Of a stretch of 35,933 nucleotides of DNA, positions 13,878 to 22,485 are shown in pieces (the stretch's first letter is position 1; each line of letters opens with the position of its first letter). Both the position numbers and the translations under genes were made by a program. The notes under the pieces are model-generated. The model searched no databases. It worked only from the letters and a program-made list of their open reading frames with translations, and was not told the DNA's origin. The DNA is from Gp7-AA10 sp035636095. GTDB lineage: Bacteria > Acidobacteriota > Thermoanaerobaculia > Gp7-AA8. Location: NCBI GenBank assembly GCA_035636095.1, contig DASPZU010000100.1, forward strand, positions 1 through 35,933. Direction: 5' to 3'.

Positions 13878-14524
13878 ACGGTTGCCTCGCGGTGACGGTC
13901 GAACCACCACGCCCACAGCGGCAGCAGCCAGCCAGTGAGTCCCATGATGGCGATCACGCGCGTGTTAGGCGGCGGCGGTCCGATTGCCACCGAAAGATAG
14001 ATGCCGAACAACACGATGACAAAAGTCCAGAAGCCGATCGAGCCGGCCTTGTCGCGCGCGCGCGTCGTGTCGCGGTAGATCATGATCGCGATGAGGTACA
14101 TCGTGAATTCGATCGCCATGGTGGCGCGGGGATAGTTCCACAGGCCCAGTCCGAACTTTGGTCCGCCCGGCCAGAGCGGAAGGTCGGGCCGATGCACGAT
14201 GAAGTCGAGGAGCCAATGGCTGACGACGCACAGCGCAACCACCATCGCTCCGCGCCCCGAACGCGTGACGATCCAATACGCGACGCCGTACCCGACCGCC
14301 CACGCCATCGACATCGCGAGGCTGTGGGTCCATGGATAGTCATATAAATCGAGCGGCGTGAATTTCGTTGCCCCGGTTGCAATCCGCACGTGCTCGATGC
14401 CCAGAAGAAGAAAAATCGGCCAGAGGAGGTCGAGGAGCATGGCCGCCCCAGTCAACGTGCCGAGGGACGTCTTGGGGGCGACGCGCTTGGCGGCGAAAGC
14501 CACCGCATTGTGACCGATGAACAT
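13874..14524 (-). CDS. Multi-pass membrane protein, YdjM/DUF457-like
   Basis: 216 residues with roughly six hydrophobic helices. The opening M-F-I-G-H-N-A-V-A-F-A-A-K and later S-H-W-L-L-D-F-I-V-H-R-P-D-L-P-L are typical of the inner-membrane proteins often labelled metal-dependent hydrolase (DUF457/YdjM). The conserved His and Asp (G-H-N, T-H-S-L, S-H-W-x-x-D, H-R-P-D) could form a membrane metal site. Also seen is G-G-P-K-F-G-L-G-L-W-N-Y. It lies 14 nt from marC and overlaps dagK by 4 nt, so it is co-transcribed with both. Family assignment is from memory of motifs; the enzymatic label is weakly supported for the family as a whole. Confidence 0.7.
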   Translation of the reverse strand: MFIGHNAVAFAAKRVAPKTSLGTLTGAAMLLDLLWPIFLLLGIEHVRIATGATKFTPLDLYDYPWTHSLAMSMAWAVGYGVAYWIVTRSGRGAMVVALCVVSHWLLDFIVHRPDLPLWPGGPKFGLGLWNYPRATMAIEFTMYLIAIMIYRDTTRARDKAGSIGFWTFVIVLFGIYLSVAIGPPPPNTRVIAIMGLTGWLLPLWAWWFDRHREATV

Positions 14525-14538
14525 TACGAAACTTTACC

Positions 14539-15204
14539 TTAACCGGCTTTCATGATCTGCAACGCCACCGGCGTGATGCCGTTGATGATGAATTGAATGC
14601 CGATGGCGCCGAGGAGCAGGGCCATGATCTTGGCGAAGACGGCCCGGCCGCGGTCGCCCATCATCCGAGAGAGTGGAACCGCCCCGAGCAGGACGATCCA
14701 GGAGACCGCGCCGACGGCCGCGATCGCGACCAGCACCGCGATTTTCTGATCGATTCGCGGGTACAGATTGACCAGGACCATCACCGATGTGATCGCGCCC
14801 GGTCCGGAGAGCAGCGGCACCGCCAGCGGCACGATCGCGATCGAAGCGGGATCGACCTCGGCCTTCTGCACGTCGCTGTCTTCCATCCGTTTTTCGCCGC
14901 CGACGTTGTACGCCCGGCGCTCATCGACCACCAGCGTACGCAAAGCGGTCGTCAAAAACAGAATGCCGCCCATGATCTGAAATGCCGGCACGGTGATGCC
15001 GAAGAACTTGAACACATAGTTGCCCGCCAGCAGGAAGACCGCCAGGACGATGACGCAGGCCGCGCCGGCCACCAGCGCCACGCGCGCGCGAAGCGATCGC
15101 GAGACGTTGTCGGTCAGCGCGATGAACGACGGCACCACCGCCAGCGGGTTGACCATCGTGATCAGCGCTGCGAAGGAGAGGAGTGTGACCTTCCAGAGAG
15201 GCAT
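14539..15204 (-). CDS. marC: MarC family membrane protein
   Basis: 221 residues, six predicted membrane helices. Family motifs are N-P-L-A-V-V-P-S-F in the first helix, F-Q-I-M-G-G-I-L-F-L, and the mirrored P-L-A-V-P-L-L-S-G-P-G-A-I-T-S-V-M in the second half, plus a central charged cytoplasmic loop (about residues 85-115). MarC was named for a multiple-antibiotic-resistance locus but has no proven role there; the family is of unknown transport function. The ATG at 15204 shares one base with the addA stop, so it is translationally coupled to addA. A longer frame upstream lies inside addA and has no support. Confidence 0.88.
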   Translation of the reverse strand: MPLWKVTLLSFAALITMVNPLAVVPSFIALTDNVSRSLRARVALVAGAACVIVLAVFLLAGNYVFKFFGITVPAFQIMGGILFLTTALRTLVVDERRAYNVGGEKRMEDSDVQKAEVDPASIAIVPLAVPLLSGPGAITSVMVLVNLYPRIDQKIAVLVAIAAVGAVSWIVLLGAVPLSRMMGDRGRAVFAKIMALLLGAIGIQFIINGITPVALQIMKAG

Positions 15205-18200
15205 TACTTCACATCGACTGCGACATCGTTCTCCACGTCGATGTACCACAAAAGGCCGCGGCACGCGCGACCGGTCATCTTCGCGACGACCCGGCAATAG
15301 AGACTGACCTGGTCGCGATCGCGCTCCAGGCGCGATTCATTCGGCGCACCGCTCTTGTAATCGATCACGGTGTCGCCATGGCCTTCGCGAATGAGCCGGT
15401 CGATGCGCTTTTGCACGATCGCGCCGTTTTCGTCGAGAAATGCGATCGGCATTTCGCGGCCGATGGTGTTGGCGTTTGCAATGCGACGAAAGACCGTCGA
15501 GTTGCTCACCATGGTCAGGCGGCTGCCAACGAGGTCGATGGAGCGTTCGTCGGCGGCAACTTCGATGGCCAATTTGGCGAGAAGCGGCGCGACATCCGAC
15601 ACCCCGTCCCATCGCTCGAGCACGCGATGCAGCAGAATGCCGGCGCCCCGATTCGCGATGGCGTTGCGCGCGATGGCAACCTCCGCGCGCGGAAGAAGGG
15701 GGGGCGGGTCGGGGTGGGGAACTTGGCAGGGCACGATGGCTCCGCTCGCGAGCGTCGCTTCCAGTTCCGGATCGTGAAGGCGCCGGTTGGCGGCGCGATC
15801 GGATTGCAGCGGCGCCACTTTCTCCAGCGCCACTGAGATGCCGAGGAGGGGGAGGTCTCGCGTCACGACCCCGGGGTCGGCCGGCCAGGTCATGGAGTTG
15901 ACATCGAAGATTTCGCACAGGTAACGCCCGAATCCTCGGTTGGTGACCTTGTCGGCGTTGTTGCAGACGATCGCGACCTGCGTTTTCGCGCGCGTGATCG
16001 CGACGTAGAACAGCCGCCGCGTTTCCGCTTTGTCGCGAAGGCTGCCGATTTCCTTGAGCGGACGGTTGTCGGAGAGGCGGCACACGCCCGACAGCGTGTC
16101 GATGCCGTCGCGCATCACCAGGCTGGGCGGGTCCTCGACCGTGAAGAGGTCGATGGAATCGCGCGACGATGAAGATTGAAACTCGATATCAGGAAGAATG
16201 ACCGTATCAAATTCCAGCCCCTTGGCGCTGTGGATGGTCAGCACCCGAATGGCGTTGGTGGTCTCGTCGAGCAGCGACGGCTCGACTTCCTCCGGGACCT
16301 CGCGGCGGCGCGAGATCTCTTCCACGAACTGCCGCAGCGAGCCTCCGACTTTCTGATCGTAGATGAACGCGATGCTGCGCACCTGCTCGAGCTGCCGCAG
16401 CAGTCGGCCACCCTCGCGCGTTGCGTGATAGACCGCTTCAATTTGAGTTGCTGTGACAACGCCATCGATGAGCTCGGTGACGGTGAGATGGCGCGCCGCA
16501 TCCCGGAATGTCTCGAGCGACTGCACCACGGCTTTCCATTCCGGCGACGCGTCGCTCAAGATGCCGTTCGCGATTTCGGCGTCGGTCAGCGCGAAGTAGG
16601 GCGAGCGCGCCGCCGAGATGATCGCGCCTCGATCGTAGCGATAAGCGATCGCGCGAAGGACCGCCAGAAGGTCGACCGCCGCCGGCCGGTCGAGGAAGAG
16701 TCCCATGGGCGGCACGACGTACGGCAAGCCGTGACGATCGAAGACCTCGAGATACTCTTCCATCTTCGTTTTTCGACGGAACAACAGAGCGAAGCGGCGA
16801 AGGTCCTGGTGTTCGCGGCCACGGATCCACGCCACGATCGCTTCCGCTTCGTTGCCATCGGAACCGACGAAGGTGAGTGGAGCGTCGCTGACCTCAGCGG
16901 CGGCGCGCGCCGCCTTCAACGCGTGATACTTCGGCTGAAACACATTCGGATCGGGCTCGCGGTCGGTGAACAGCGCCGGTCCGATGGCGTTGAGCGTCCT
17001 CACGAGCTCGGGCGTGCTGCGGTACTGATCGACCAGAAAATCTTTTTGATCGGCGACCAGCGATTCGGTGAAACGGCTGTAGGTCTCGGGATCGGCGCGG
17101 CGAAAGGAATAGATCGACTGCTTCGGATCGCCCACCACGATGGTCCTGCCCGGCACGAAACTTCCTGATCGATCGCGGGCCAGGCGGTCGAAGATCTCGA
17201 CCTGGACGCGATCGGTATCCTGAAATTCATCTACAAATATATAATCGTATTGTTTACGAATTCGATCGAGCGCCGATGCATCGTCGAGGAGCATTCGCGT
17301 GCGGATGAGCAGGTCGTCGAAGTCGAGGACGCCGCGTTTGCGTTTTTCTTCGTCCAGGCGCGCCATGAAGCGCGTTGCCAGCTCGAGAAGGGCGTCAGCG
17401 GCGCGATGGCTGATGAGCAGGTCGTAGACGCACGATCCCGTTTTGTCGCCGCGCAGAACGCGGAGGCAATCCTTGAGCGGCTCATCGCCCCTGCGTTGCA
17501 TCTTTCTGAGCTTGACGGCCATCGGCGCGAAGTAGTCGATCCACGCGTCGATGCTGCTGCCTTCAGGCGGCGCAGGGGGAGCGCCGAAATAACGGGAATA
17601 CGTTTCGAGCGCAGTGCGCAGTGCCGGCTCGTACTCCGCGATCGTGCCGATGTCGTATCTGCGATCGAGGAAAATGTGACGCTTGTCGACCAGCGTGAAG
17701 ATCGCGCTCTTGGCCTGGAAGAGATAGCCGTAATGCTCGAGCAGCGCTTCCCATTCCGCGGCGGCGTTCGGATTCGGATGCAGGCGCGTCTCGTCGTCGA
17801 TCCAGGCGTCGTAAATCTGTCCGTACAGCAGCGATCGATCGAAGCCTTCGATGATTCGAAACTGCGGATCGACCCCCGCCTCGATCGGATATTGCCGCAG
17901 CAGCGACTGGCAGAACGAGTGGATCGTCTGCGAGCGCAGACCATCGATGCGCGCCAGCTGCCTCTCCACGGCGCGGCGGCATGCGTCGCGTTCCGCCGGC
18001 GACACTGTGAACAAAGGATGATCGGAGCCGCGCGGCCAGGCAGCGCCATGGCTTTCGAGCTGCGATCGAATGTCGTTGAGCGCGTCCTCGATACGATCGG
18101 CAATCTCGCCGGCCGCTTTTTCCGTGAAGGTCACCAGGACGATTCTTTCCGGCGCGATGTCGGCGTCGCCCAGGAGAAGCTGCAGGACTTCCGCGACGAT

Positions 18201-18317
18201 GGCGGTGGTCTTGCCCGTGCCGGCGCCCGCTTCGATGACCTTGTTCCGACGCAGTGGAGCGCCGCCGACCTCGGCGGTGCGGTGAAACGTAAACGTCTGT
18301 TGCTGGGGCGTGCTCAC
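15204..18317 (-). CDS. addA: AddA-type helicase-nuclease (UvrD/RecB-like)
   Basis: 1037 residues. ATP-driven 3'-5' DNA helicase with a C-terminal nuclease; with AddB it resects double-strand breaks for RecA-dependent repair. Seen: Walker A A-G-A-G-T-G-K-T (residues 30-37), Walker B with Q-box V-D-E-F-Q-D-T-D (about 360), V-G-D-P-K-Q-S-I-Y-S-F-R, late helicase motif T-I-H-S-A-K-G-L-E-F-D, and the PD-(D/E)XK core V-I-D-Y-K-S-G near residue 985. The GTG overlaps the addB stop (GTGA). Two in-frame palindromic repeats are translated: one gives A-E-V-G-G-A-P-L (15-22), just before Walker A, the other A-E-V-S-D-A-P-L (about 475). A Pro-rich linker P-H-P-D-P-P-P-L-L-P-R (about 867) may be another. 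Bases 17222-17262, coding Walker B, are strikingly AT-rich. Confidence 0.93.
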   Translation of the reverse strand: MSTPQQQTFTFHRTAEVGGAPLRRNKVIEAGAGTGKTTAIVAEVLQLLLGDADIAPERIVLVTFTEKAAGEIADRIEDALNDIRSQLESHGAAWPRGSDHPLFTVSPAERDACRRAVERQLARIDGLRSQTIHSFCQSLLRQYPIEAGVDPQFRIIEGFDRSLLYGQIYDAWIDDETRLHPNPNAAAEWEALLEHYGYLFQAKSAIFTLVDKRHIFLDRRYDIGTIAEYEPALRTALETYSRYFGAPPAPPEGSSIDAWIDYFAPMAVKLRKMQRRGDEPLKDCLRVLRGDKTGSCVYDLLISHRAADALLELATRFMARLDEEKRKRGVLDFDDLLIRTRMLLDDASALDRIRKQYDYIFVDEFQDTDRVQVEIFDRLARDRSGSFVPGRTIVVGDPKQSIYSFRRADPETYSRFTESLVADQKDFLVDQYRSTPELVRTLNAIGPALFTDREPDPNVFQPKYHALKAARAAAEVSDAPLTFVGSDGNEAEAIVAWIRGREHQDLRRFALLFRRKTKMEEYLEVFDRHGLPYVVPPMGLFLDRPAAVDLLAVLRAIAYRYDRGAIISAARSPYFALTDAEIANGILSDASPEWKAVVQSLETFRDAARHLTVTELIDGVVTATQIEAVYHATREGGRLLRQLEQVRSIAFIYDQKVGGSLRQFVEEISRRREVPEEVEPSLLDETTNAIRVLTIHSAKGLEFDTVILPDIEFQSSSSRDSIDLFTVEDPPSLVMRDGIDTLSGVCRLSDNRPLKEIGSLRDKAETRRLFYVAITRAKTQVAIVCNNADKVTNRGFGRYLCEIFDVNSMTWPADPGVVTRDLPLLGISVALEKVAPLQSDRAANRRLHDPELEATLASGAIVPCQVPHPDPPPLLPRAEVAIARNAIANRGAGILLHRVLERWDGVSDVAPLLAKLAIEVAADERSIDLVGSRLTMVSNSTVFRRIANANTIGREMPIAFLDENGAIVQKRIDRLIREGHGDTVIDYKSGAPNESRLERDRDQVSLYCRVVAKMTGRACRGLLWYIDVENDVAVDVK
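16877..16914. repeat. GTGGAGCG palindromic element inside addA
   Basis: Starts GTGGAGCGTCGCTGACCTCA and continues as in the 27474 element, except for a 3-nt insertion that keeps the reading frame. On the minus strand it is translated as part of A-A-R-A-A-A-E-V-S-D-A-P-L. Confidence 0.75.
18254..18280. repeat. GTGGAGCG palindromic element near the addA start
   Basis: Starts GTGGAGCGCCGCCGACCTCG and contains GCCGCCGA/TCGGCGG. It is translated as A-E-V-G-G-A-P-L immediately before Walker A of AddA, in the same frame as the 16877 copy. Confidence 0.7.
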
Positions 18318-21034
18318 GCCATCTCCTCCAGCAGCGTTCGCGGATCGCCCGCCTCCAATACGACGCGCCGCTCCCCCTCGGAATGCCTGGTGCGGCAGGA
18401 ATGATTGACGGGGCAGTACTTGCACGAATCGAAGTCGTCGTCGTTTGGAAAAGCGGGGAAGGTCCCGCCTAACATCCCTGCCACGAACAGATCGAGCGTT
18501 TCCCGCAGGCGTGGCTCGGATGCGTTGAGATCGAAGCGCAACTTGTCGGGATCAGTGCCACGAACGATGAGGGGCTTGACCGCCCCGGTGACCGATTCGG
18601 CATCGAAGAAATCGGCGACCGCCATGGCATAGAGCGCGAGCTGCAGGCGCACGCCGCGATCGATCTTTTCCGACAGGCGAATGTGTCGGATTGCTTTTCC
18701 CGATTTGTAGTCAACGATGCGCACTGTGCCGTGGCCCTCGTCGATGCGATCGATCGATCCCTCCACGCGAATGGCAATGTCGTGCGTCGTGATGACGAAC
18801 GGATCGGGATGATCCACCGCTCCTCGCTTGAGGTGCTTCGGTCCGAATTTGTATTCGAAGTACTTCGGCCGGAGGTTGTTGGCGAGAAGATCGGCCATAT
18901 CGTCGGCCAGGAATGCGCGCAGATTGCGTTTGGTCGCTTTGCGCTCGATGTTGCGCATGACGCGATTGAAGGCCGGGACGCGCGCTTCTTCCTCGTCGAA
19001 GGCCGCATCCACGATCGCGTCGATGCTTTCGAGCGCAGCGCCCGACTTGTAGAAGCGCTCGAGGATGGTGTGATCGAGCTTTCCCTTTTCGCGACGGTGC
19101 ATTTGCAGCTCGCGATCGGGATCGTCGTACTCCTCGACGTCGAGGATGTGCTTGAAAAAAAACTTCTGCGGGCACTCGCCGAAGTCCTCGAGCTGCGTCG
19201 GGGAGATGGCCTGCAGCGCCGCGCGGATCGTTTCGGTGAAGCTGGCGCCGAGGTAGCCGTCGAAGAGGGAGCGGGTTCCGGCGCGGGCGATGAGCTGGAG
19301 CTGACGGGTGCCGGCGCGGCCCCTCACCCCGTCCCTCTCTCCGCTCGCGGGGAGAGGGTGAAGGGTGAGGGGTTTCACCATCCGCGATGGCCTGAGGATC
19401 TTGCCAAATGCGTCGCTGCCGGCCAGCGAGAAATGGACAGTGCTCGCCCCGTCCAGAAGGAGTTGAAACAAGAGGCGCTCTTCATCGCGTCCGTCGCCGA
19501 TCTCGCGGATTCCGAGCTGTCGGCGATCGCTATCCGGCAACAGCGGATCGTCGACGCGCCGCTGCGGAAACGTTCCGTCCTGCATGCGAATGACGAAGAG
19601 GTGATCGAAGCTGCGGCCGCGGAACTGCATGACGTCACCCGCCCACACCTCCGGTTGTCGGTTGTCGGTGGTCGGTTGTCGAAGCGTTTGCTGGCCTAAC
19701 AACTCGATCAGTGTTTCTGCGTCGACGGGCTGGTTCCAGCGGCTCAGAAGCGCGGCCATGTCGTCGATCGCGGCGGCAGCAGCCAGATCGAGCTCGGTGT
19801 CGAGGCGAAATCGTTCTGCGATTTGGCGCAGTCCGGTGACCGTCTCGAGCTCCGACACAACGGTTCGAAAGTCTTCGATGGCCGGGTCGCCGGCCGCGTT
19901 TCGGATATCGACCGACCGCCCGTCGGAGATGCGCGCGTAACGCGTCGCCTTGTCGATGCGGTCGATGTCGACGCGCGTTCGGGGTTGGTAGCCGTCGCGA
20001 AGAATGTCGATCACGTCACCGCGCGGGAAATTTCTTTCCCGCAGCCTCAAAATCGCCGCGATGCCACGGCCAATGCGATGGCCTGACAGCGAAGTGTCGA
20101 CGCGCTCCCTGACCGCGAAGCGGGACTCCTCCGCGAACCGATCGAGGAGTCGAATGTCGTCCGGGTCGAGCGCGCGGGTCGTGATGCCGATGCCATCGGG
20201 TGCCACACCGGAGTCGAGGAGATCGCGGATCGACCGGCACACGGCGCGCAGCTCCGACTCTTTATCGTCGAATCGCGCGAGATCCGTCTCCGGTTTCTTG
20301 ATCCGAAGGGCTGAGGGCTGAGGGCTGAGGACTGAGCCGAGCTGGCTCACGAAACGTGTCGCAAATGAGTACACATCGCCTTGCCCGACCGCTACGAAAA
20401 TCGCGCTGACTTTTCCAGTTTTCTCCAACGCGTGGAGCAGGCTGAGTTGCGCGCCGGTCATGTCGTAGAAACCGGCGACGATCTGCATCGGAACGGCGAC
20501 CTGTCTGCTTTCGATCAGAGTCGCGGCGCGATCCAGGACGTCCGCCGAATCTACTGCTTGTAGACGTGCAATGAGCTTCTCGTAAGCCTTCCAGACGCGG
20601 ACGATCATGGCGGTCTGCTCGCGATTTCGCAGCGATTGGCTGCCGCGGCAGCGCCGCTCGAAGTCGGCGAGCGTCAGGCCGTTGTCGCGGATGTCGCGAT
20701 ACGAGCGCTCCATCATGGCGGCGATTCCGCGCGTCTCCATCATCGGATCGTCGATGCTCGCGACCGCGGCCCGCATCGCCAGCCGACGCTCGGCATCCGT
20801 CGCAACGCGCGGATACTCGCCGCTTTCGTTGACGATGCGACGTCCGAAGGTGTCGAGCATCGATAGGCGCGCGCTGACGACACCGCTCCTCGTCCGACGG
20901 ATCAGCTCGGCAGTCGCGCTGGCCGCCAGCCCGCCCGACGAGACGATCACTTCCTCCTCGGCCGTGGCGGCGAGGCGGGAGGCGATTTCTTCAGCGATTT
21001 CGCGATAGCGCGCGAAGTGGAGGAGGGGAGGCAC
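18314..21034 (-). CDS. addB: AddB-type nuclease subunit with iron-sulfur motif
   Basis: 906 residues. Partner of AddA: a helicase-like scaffold, where Chi recognition lies in characterised relatives, plus a C-terminal PD-(D/E)XK nuclease. No Walker A is visible in the N-terminal part (V-I-V-S-S-G-G-L-A-A-S-A), so the helicase half is probably non-catalytic, as in many AddB proteins. Nuclease core: R-I-V-D-Y-K-S-G-K. Iron-sulfur cysteines: C-P-Q-K-F-F-F and, at the C-terminus, C-K-Y-C-P-V-N-H-S-C. Three repeat elements are translated in frame: S-V-L-S-P-Q-P-S-A-L (about residue 238), R-Q-P-T-T-D-N-R-Q-P-E (about 456) and L-T-L-H-P-L-P-A-S-G-E-R-D-G-V-R-G (about 563). A run of eight A (19155-19162) encodes the Phe run. 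GTG start; TAAAAT lies 10 nt upstream and no Shine-Dalgarno is seen. Confidence 0.9.
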   Translation of the reverse strand: MPPLLHFARYREIAEEIASRLAATAEEEVIVSSGGLAASATAELIRRTRSGVVSARLSMLDTFGRRIVNESGEYPRVATDAERRLAMRAAVASIDDPMMETRGIAAMMERSYRDIRDNGLTLADFERRCRGSQSLRNREQTAMIVRVWKAYEKLIARLQAVDSADVLDRAATLIESRQVAVPMQIVAGFYDMTGAQLSLLHALEKTGKVSAIFVAVGQGDVYSFATRFVSQLGSVLSPQPSALRIKKPETDLARFDDKESELRAVCRSIRDLLDSGVAPDGIGITTRALDPDDIRLLDRFAEESRFAVRERVDTSLSGHRIGRGIAAILRLRERNFPRGDVIDILRDGYQPRTRVDIDRIDKATRYARISDGRSVDIRNAAGDPAIEDFRTVVSELETVTGLRQIAERFRLDTELDLAAAAAIDDMAALLSRWNQPVDAETLIELLGQQTLRQPTTDNRQPEVWAGDVMQFRGRSFDHLFVIRMQDGTFPQRRVDDPLLPDSDRRQLGIREIGDGRDEERLLFQLLLDGASTVHFSLAGSDAFGKILRPSRMVKPLTLHPLPASGERDGVRGRAGTRQLQLIARAGTRSLFDGYLGASFTETIRAALQAISPTQLEDFGECPQKFFFKHILDVEEYDDPDRELQMHRREKGKLDHTILERFYKSGAALESIDAIVDAAFDEEEARVPAFNRVMRNIERKATKRNLRAFLADDMADLLANNLRPKYFEYKFGPKHLKRGAVDHPDPFVITTHDIAIRVEGSIDRIDEGHGTVRIVDYKSGKAIRHIRLSEKIDRGVRLQLALYAMAVADFFDAESVTGAVKPLIVRGTDPDKLRFDLNASEPRLRETLDLFVAGMLGGTFPAFPNDDDFDSCKYCPVNHSCRTRHSEGERRVVLEAGDPRTLLEEMA
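19320..19372. repeat. CCCTCACCCC palindromic element inside addB
   Basis: Outer arms CCCCTCACCC (19320-19329) and GGGTGAGGGG (19363-19372), inner imperfect arms around 19333-19358. It resembles a REP-like palindrome seen between genes in many bacteria. Translated in AddB as L-T-L-H-P-L-P-A-S-G-E-R-D-G-V-R-G. Confidence 0.75.
19653..19680. repeat. Heptamer array GGTTGTC inside addB
   Basis: Four tandem heptamers: GGTTGTC, GGTTGTC, GGTGGTC, GGTTGTC. Only one arm is present. The frame is kept and the minus strand reads R-Q-P-T-T-D-N-R-Q-P-E in AddB. Confidence 0.75.
20308..20335. repeat. Heptamer array GGGCTGA inside addB
   Basis: Four tandem heptamers: GGGCTGA three times, then GGACTGA. A short TGAGCC/GGCTCA hairpin follows (about 20333-20350). 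Translated as S-V-L-S-P-Q-P-S-A-L in AddB. Confidence 0.75.
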
Positions 21035-21050
21035 GCCTGTGCCAATTTTA
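21035..21050 (-). promoter_or_regulatory. TAAAAT box close to the addB start
   Basis: TAAAAT on the minus strand (21050-21045) lies 10 nt before the GTG at 21034, just downstream of the octamer hairpin. No good -35 and no clear ribosome site are visible. Confidence 0.4.
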
Positions 21051-21054
21051 CGAG

Positions 21055-21111
21055 GTTAGGACGTTGGGATGTTGGGATGTCCCAACCCGGCCAACATCCC
21101 AACATCCCAAC
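21055..21111. repeat. Octamer inverted array GTTGGGAT upstream of addB
   Basis: Arms GTTGGGATGTTGGGATG (21063-21079) and its perfect complement (21095-21111), 17 bp, with a 15-nt loop. A degenerate unit GTTAGGAC precedes at 21055. It lies between the aldolase stop (21130) and addB start (21034) and may end aldolase transcripts. Confidence 0.8.
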
Positions 21112-21129
21112 CGGGCGGGTGGGGGCAAG

Positions 21130-22464
21130 CTATTCGCCTTCGTTTGGATCGACAACCGCGGCGGCGGTCAGCTCCTCCGAGGCCGCGGTGTAGGTCGGCA
21201 GCTCGCTGGTCGAGAAGGGGACATACTTCGCGACCAGATCGCGGGTGTTGAACACGCCCAGCTTTTCCATGAGGAATTCGAACCTCGATTCCAGCTCGTC
21301 GATGATCGGCTGTTTCGCGTCCGCGGGCATATCCCACATTCGCTGCTTGAAGGGACCGAGGGCTTTTTTGCGGGTCTTGTAGACGAATTGTTCGTCGGTC
21401 TCGCCCGGTTTGCGCTCGTCCGCTGCTCTGGCGAAGCAGAACTCGCGGATGTCCTCTTTCATGTCACTGGGGAAGGTGGGCGCATCGAGAATCATGTTCT
21501 GGAATCCTGTGGCCAGATGGATCTCGACCGCTTCGCTTTCCGGGAACTTGTTGAAGACCGACTCCGGCAACGTCGATGCGCCATGCTGCACCGAGCCCGC
21601 GATCCCATATTCTTTCCGGCACAGTCGGGTGGTCTGACGCAACACCTCGAAATCGATCTTCACTTGCGCGATGCTGCCGTCGGCCATCGGAACGCCTCCG
21701 TGCGATGTTCCGGTCTGCACGGAGATCTTGCTGATGCCGGTGGCGCCGTCGAGAAGTTTTTTTAGTCCGCTCATGTAGGCGCGAACCTCGTCGGGCTGGG
21801 TGTTGTATTTGCCGACCTCGCCGATTTCGCCGCCAACGGAAACCGTGATGCCCTTGGGCTGATGCGCGCGAATGTATTTCGTGAGATGGGCCGTGCCTTC
21901 GTAATTGGCGCGCTGCTGTTCGTCACGGGTTGGGAAGCCGAGGTCAACCAGCGTCGAGGTGTCGATATCGATGTTGTAAAACTCGGCCGCCAGCGCTTCG
22001 TCGATCAACGACTCCAGCGCCTTCGTCTCGGCGTTGCGTCCTTCCTCGGTCGCCCACCTCTTCGCGCTGGCCTGAAAGTGATCGCCCTGAATGAAGAGAG
22101 GGCCGCGAAAGTTTTCTCGGATGGCCGCGGCAAGCACGCACGCCGCGTACTCCGCCGGCCGCTGCTCGGTGTATCCGATTTCCGATCGCGCGATTTCGAA
22201 AATGAACGCGCCCACGTCATTGCGCATGGCGGCGCGGAACAGCGCGCACGCGGAGTCATACGTCAAGGCCCGGATGTTGAACGCCGGCACGGTGAACCGA
22301 CGCGAGACCTGGCCGCGTCCGATGGCGTTGTAGAAGGGAAAGATCGAGGATGAGACCGCGCTGCGCTTTCGCGCTTCGAGGTGGATTTCTTTGCGGGCCT
22401 TTGATTTGGCATCGCCCTCGCCGAAGAGGGCTTCGCGGACGAGCTGATCGATCTTCTGGGCCAT
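21130..22464 (-). CDS. Class II aldolase (fructose-bisphosphate aldolase family)
   Basis: 444 residues, longer than the usual 280-360 of class II FBA. It probably cleaves or makes a ketose bisphosphate using a zinc ion. Family features: V-P-A-F-N-I-R (substrate entry), I-Q-G-D-H-F-Q with the Asp-His pair of the zinc site, I-D-I-D-T-S-T, S-V-G-G-E-I-G-E-V-G (zinc Glu region), V-Q-T-G-T-S-H-G-G, and G-S-V-Q-H-G-A-S-T-L-P with the last zinc His. The C-terminal extension (about residues 330-444) is helical and charged and is not part of the minimal barrel. The ATG at 22464 has a perfect TATAAT 9 nt upstream and no Shine-Dalgarno, suggesting a leaderless message. Substrate is not certain; tagatose-bisphosphate aldolase relatives look similar. 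Confidence 0.8.
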   Translation of the reverse strand: MAQKIDQLVREALFGEGDAKSKARKEIHLEARKRSAVSSSIFPFYNAIGRGQVSRRFTVPAFNIRALTYDSACALFRAAMRNDVGAFIFEIARSEIGYTEQRPAEYAACVLAAAIRENFRGPLFIQGDHFQASAKRWATEEGRNAETKALESLIDEALAAEFYNIDIDTSTLVDLGFPTRDEQQRANYEGTAHLTKYIRAHQPKGITVSVGGEIGEVGKYNTQPDEVRAYMSGLKKLLDGATGISKISVQTGTSHGGVPMADGSIAQVKIDFEVLRQTTRLCRKEYGIAGSVQHGASTLPESVFNKFPESEAVEIHLATGFQNMILDAPTFPSDMKEDIREFCFARAADERKPGETDEQFVYKTRKKALGPFKQRMWDMPADAKQPIIDELESRFEFLMEKLGVFNTRDLVAKYVPFSTSELPTYTAASEELTAAAVVDPNEGE

Positions 22465-22479
22465 GGCGGGGCGATTATA
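22465..22479 (-). promoter_or_regulatory. TATAAT box close to the aldolase start
   Basis: A perfect TATAAT on the minus strand (22479-22474) lies 9 nt before the ATG at 22464. There is no Shine-Dalgarno between. This spacing would put the transcript start at or next to the ATG. Confidence 0.5.
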
Positions 22480-22485
22480 TGGCTC

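Noticed and set aside
19653..20335. Tandem short units as a CRISPR array
   Set aside because: Units are 7-8 nt with no spacers, lie in frame inside a gene, and no cas genes are present.
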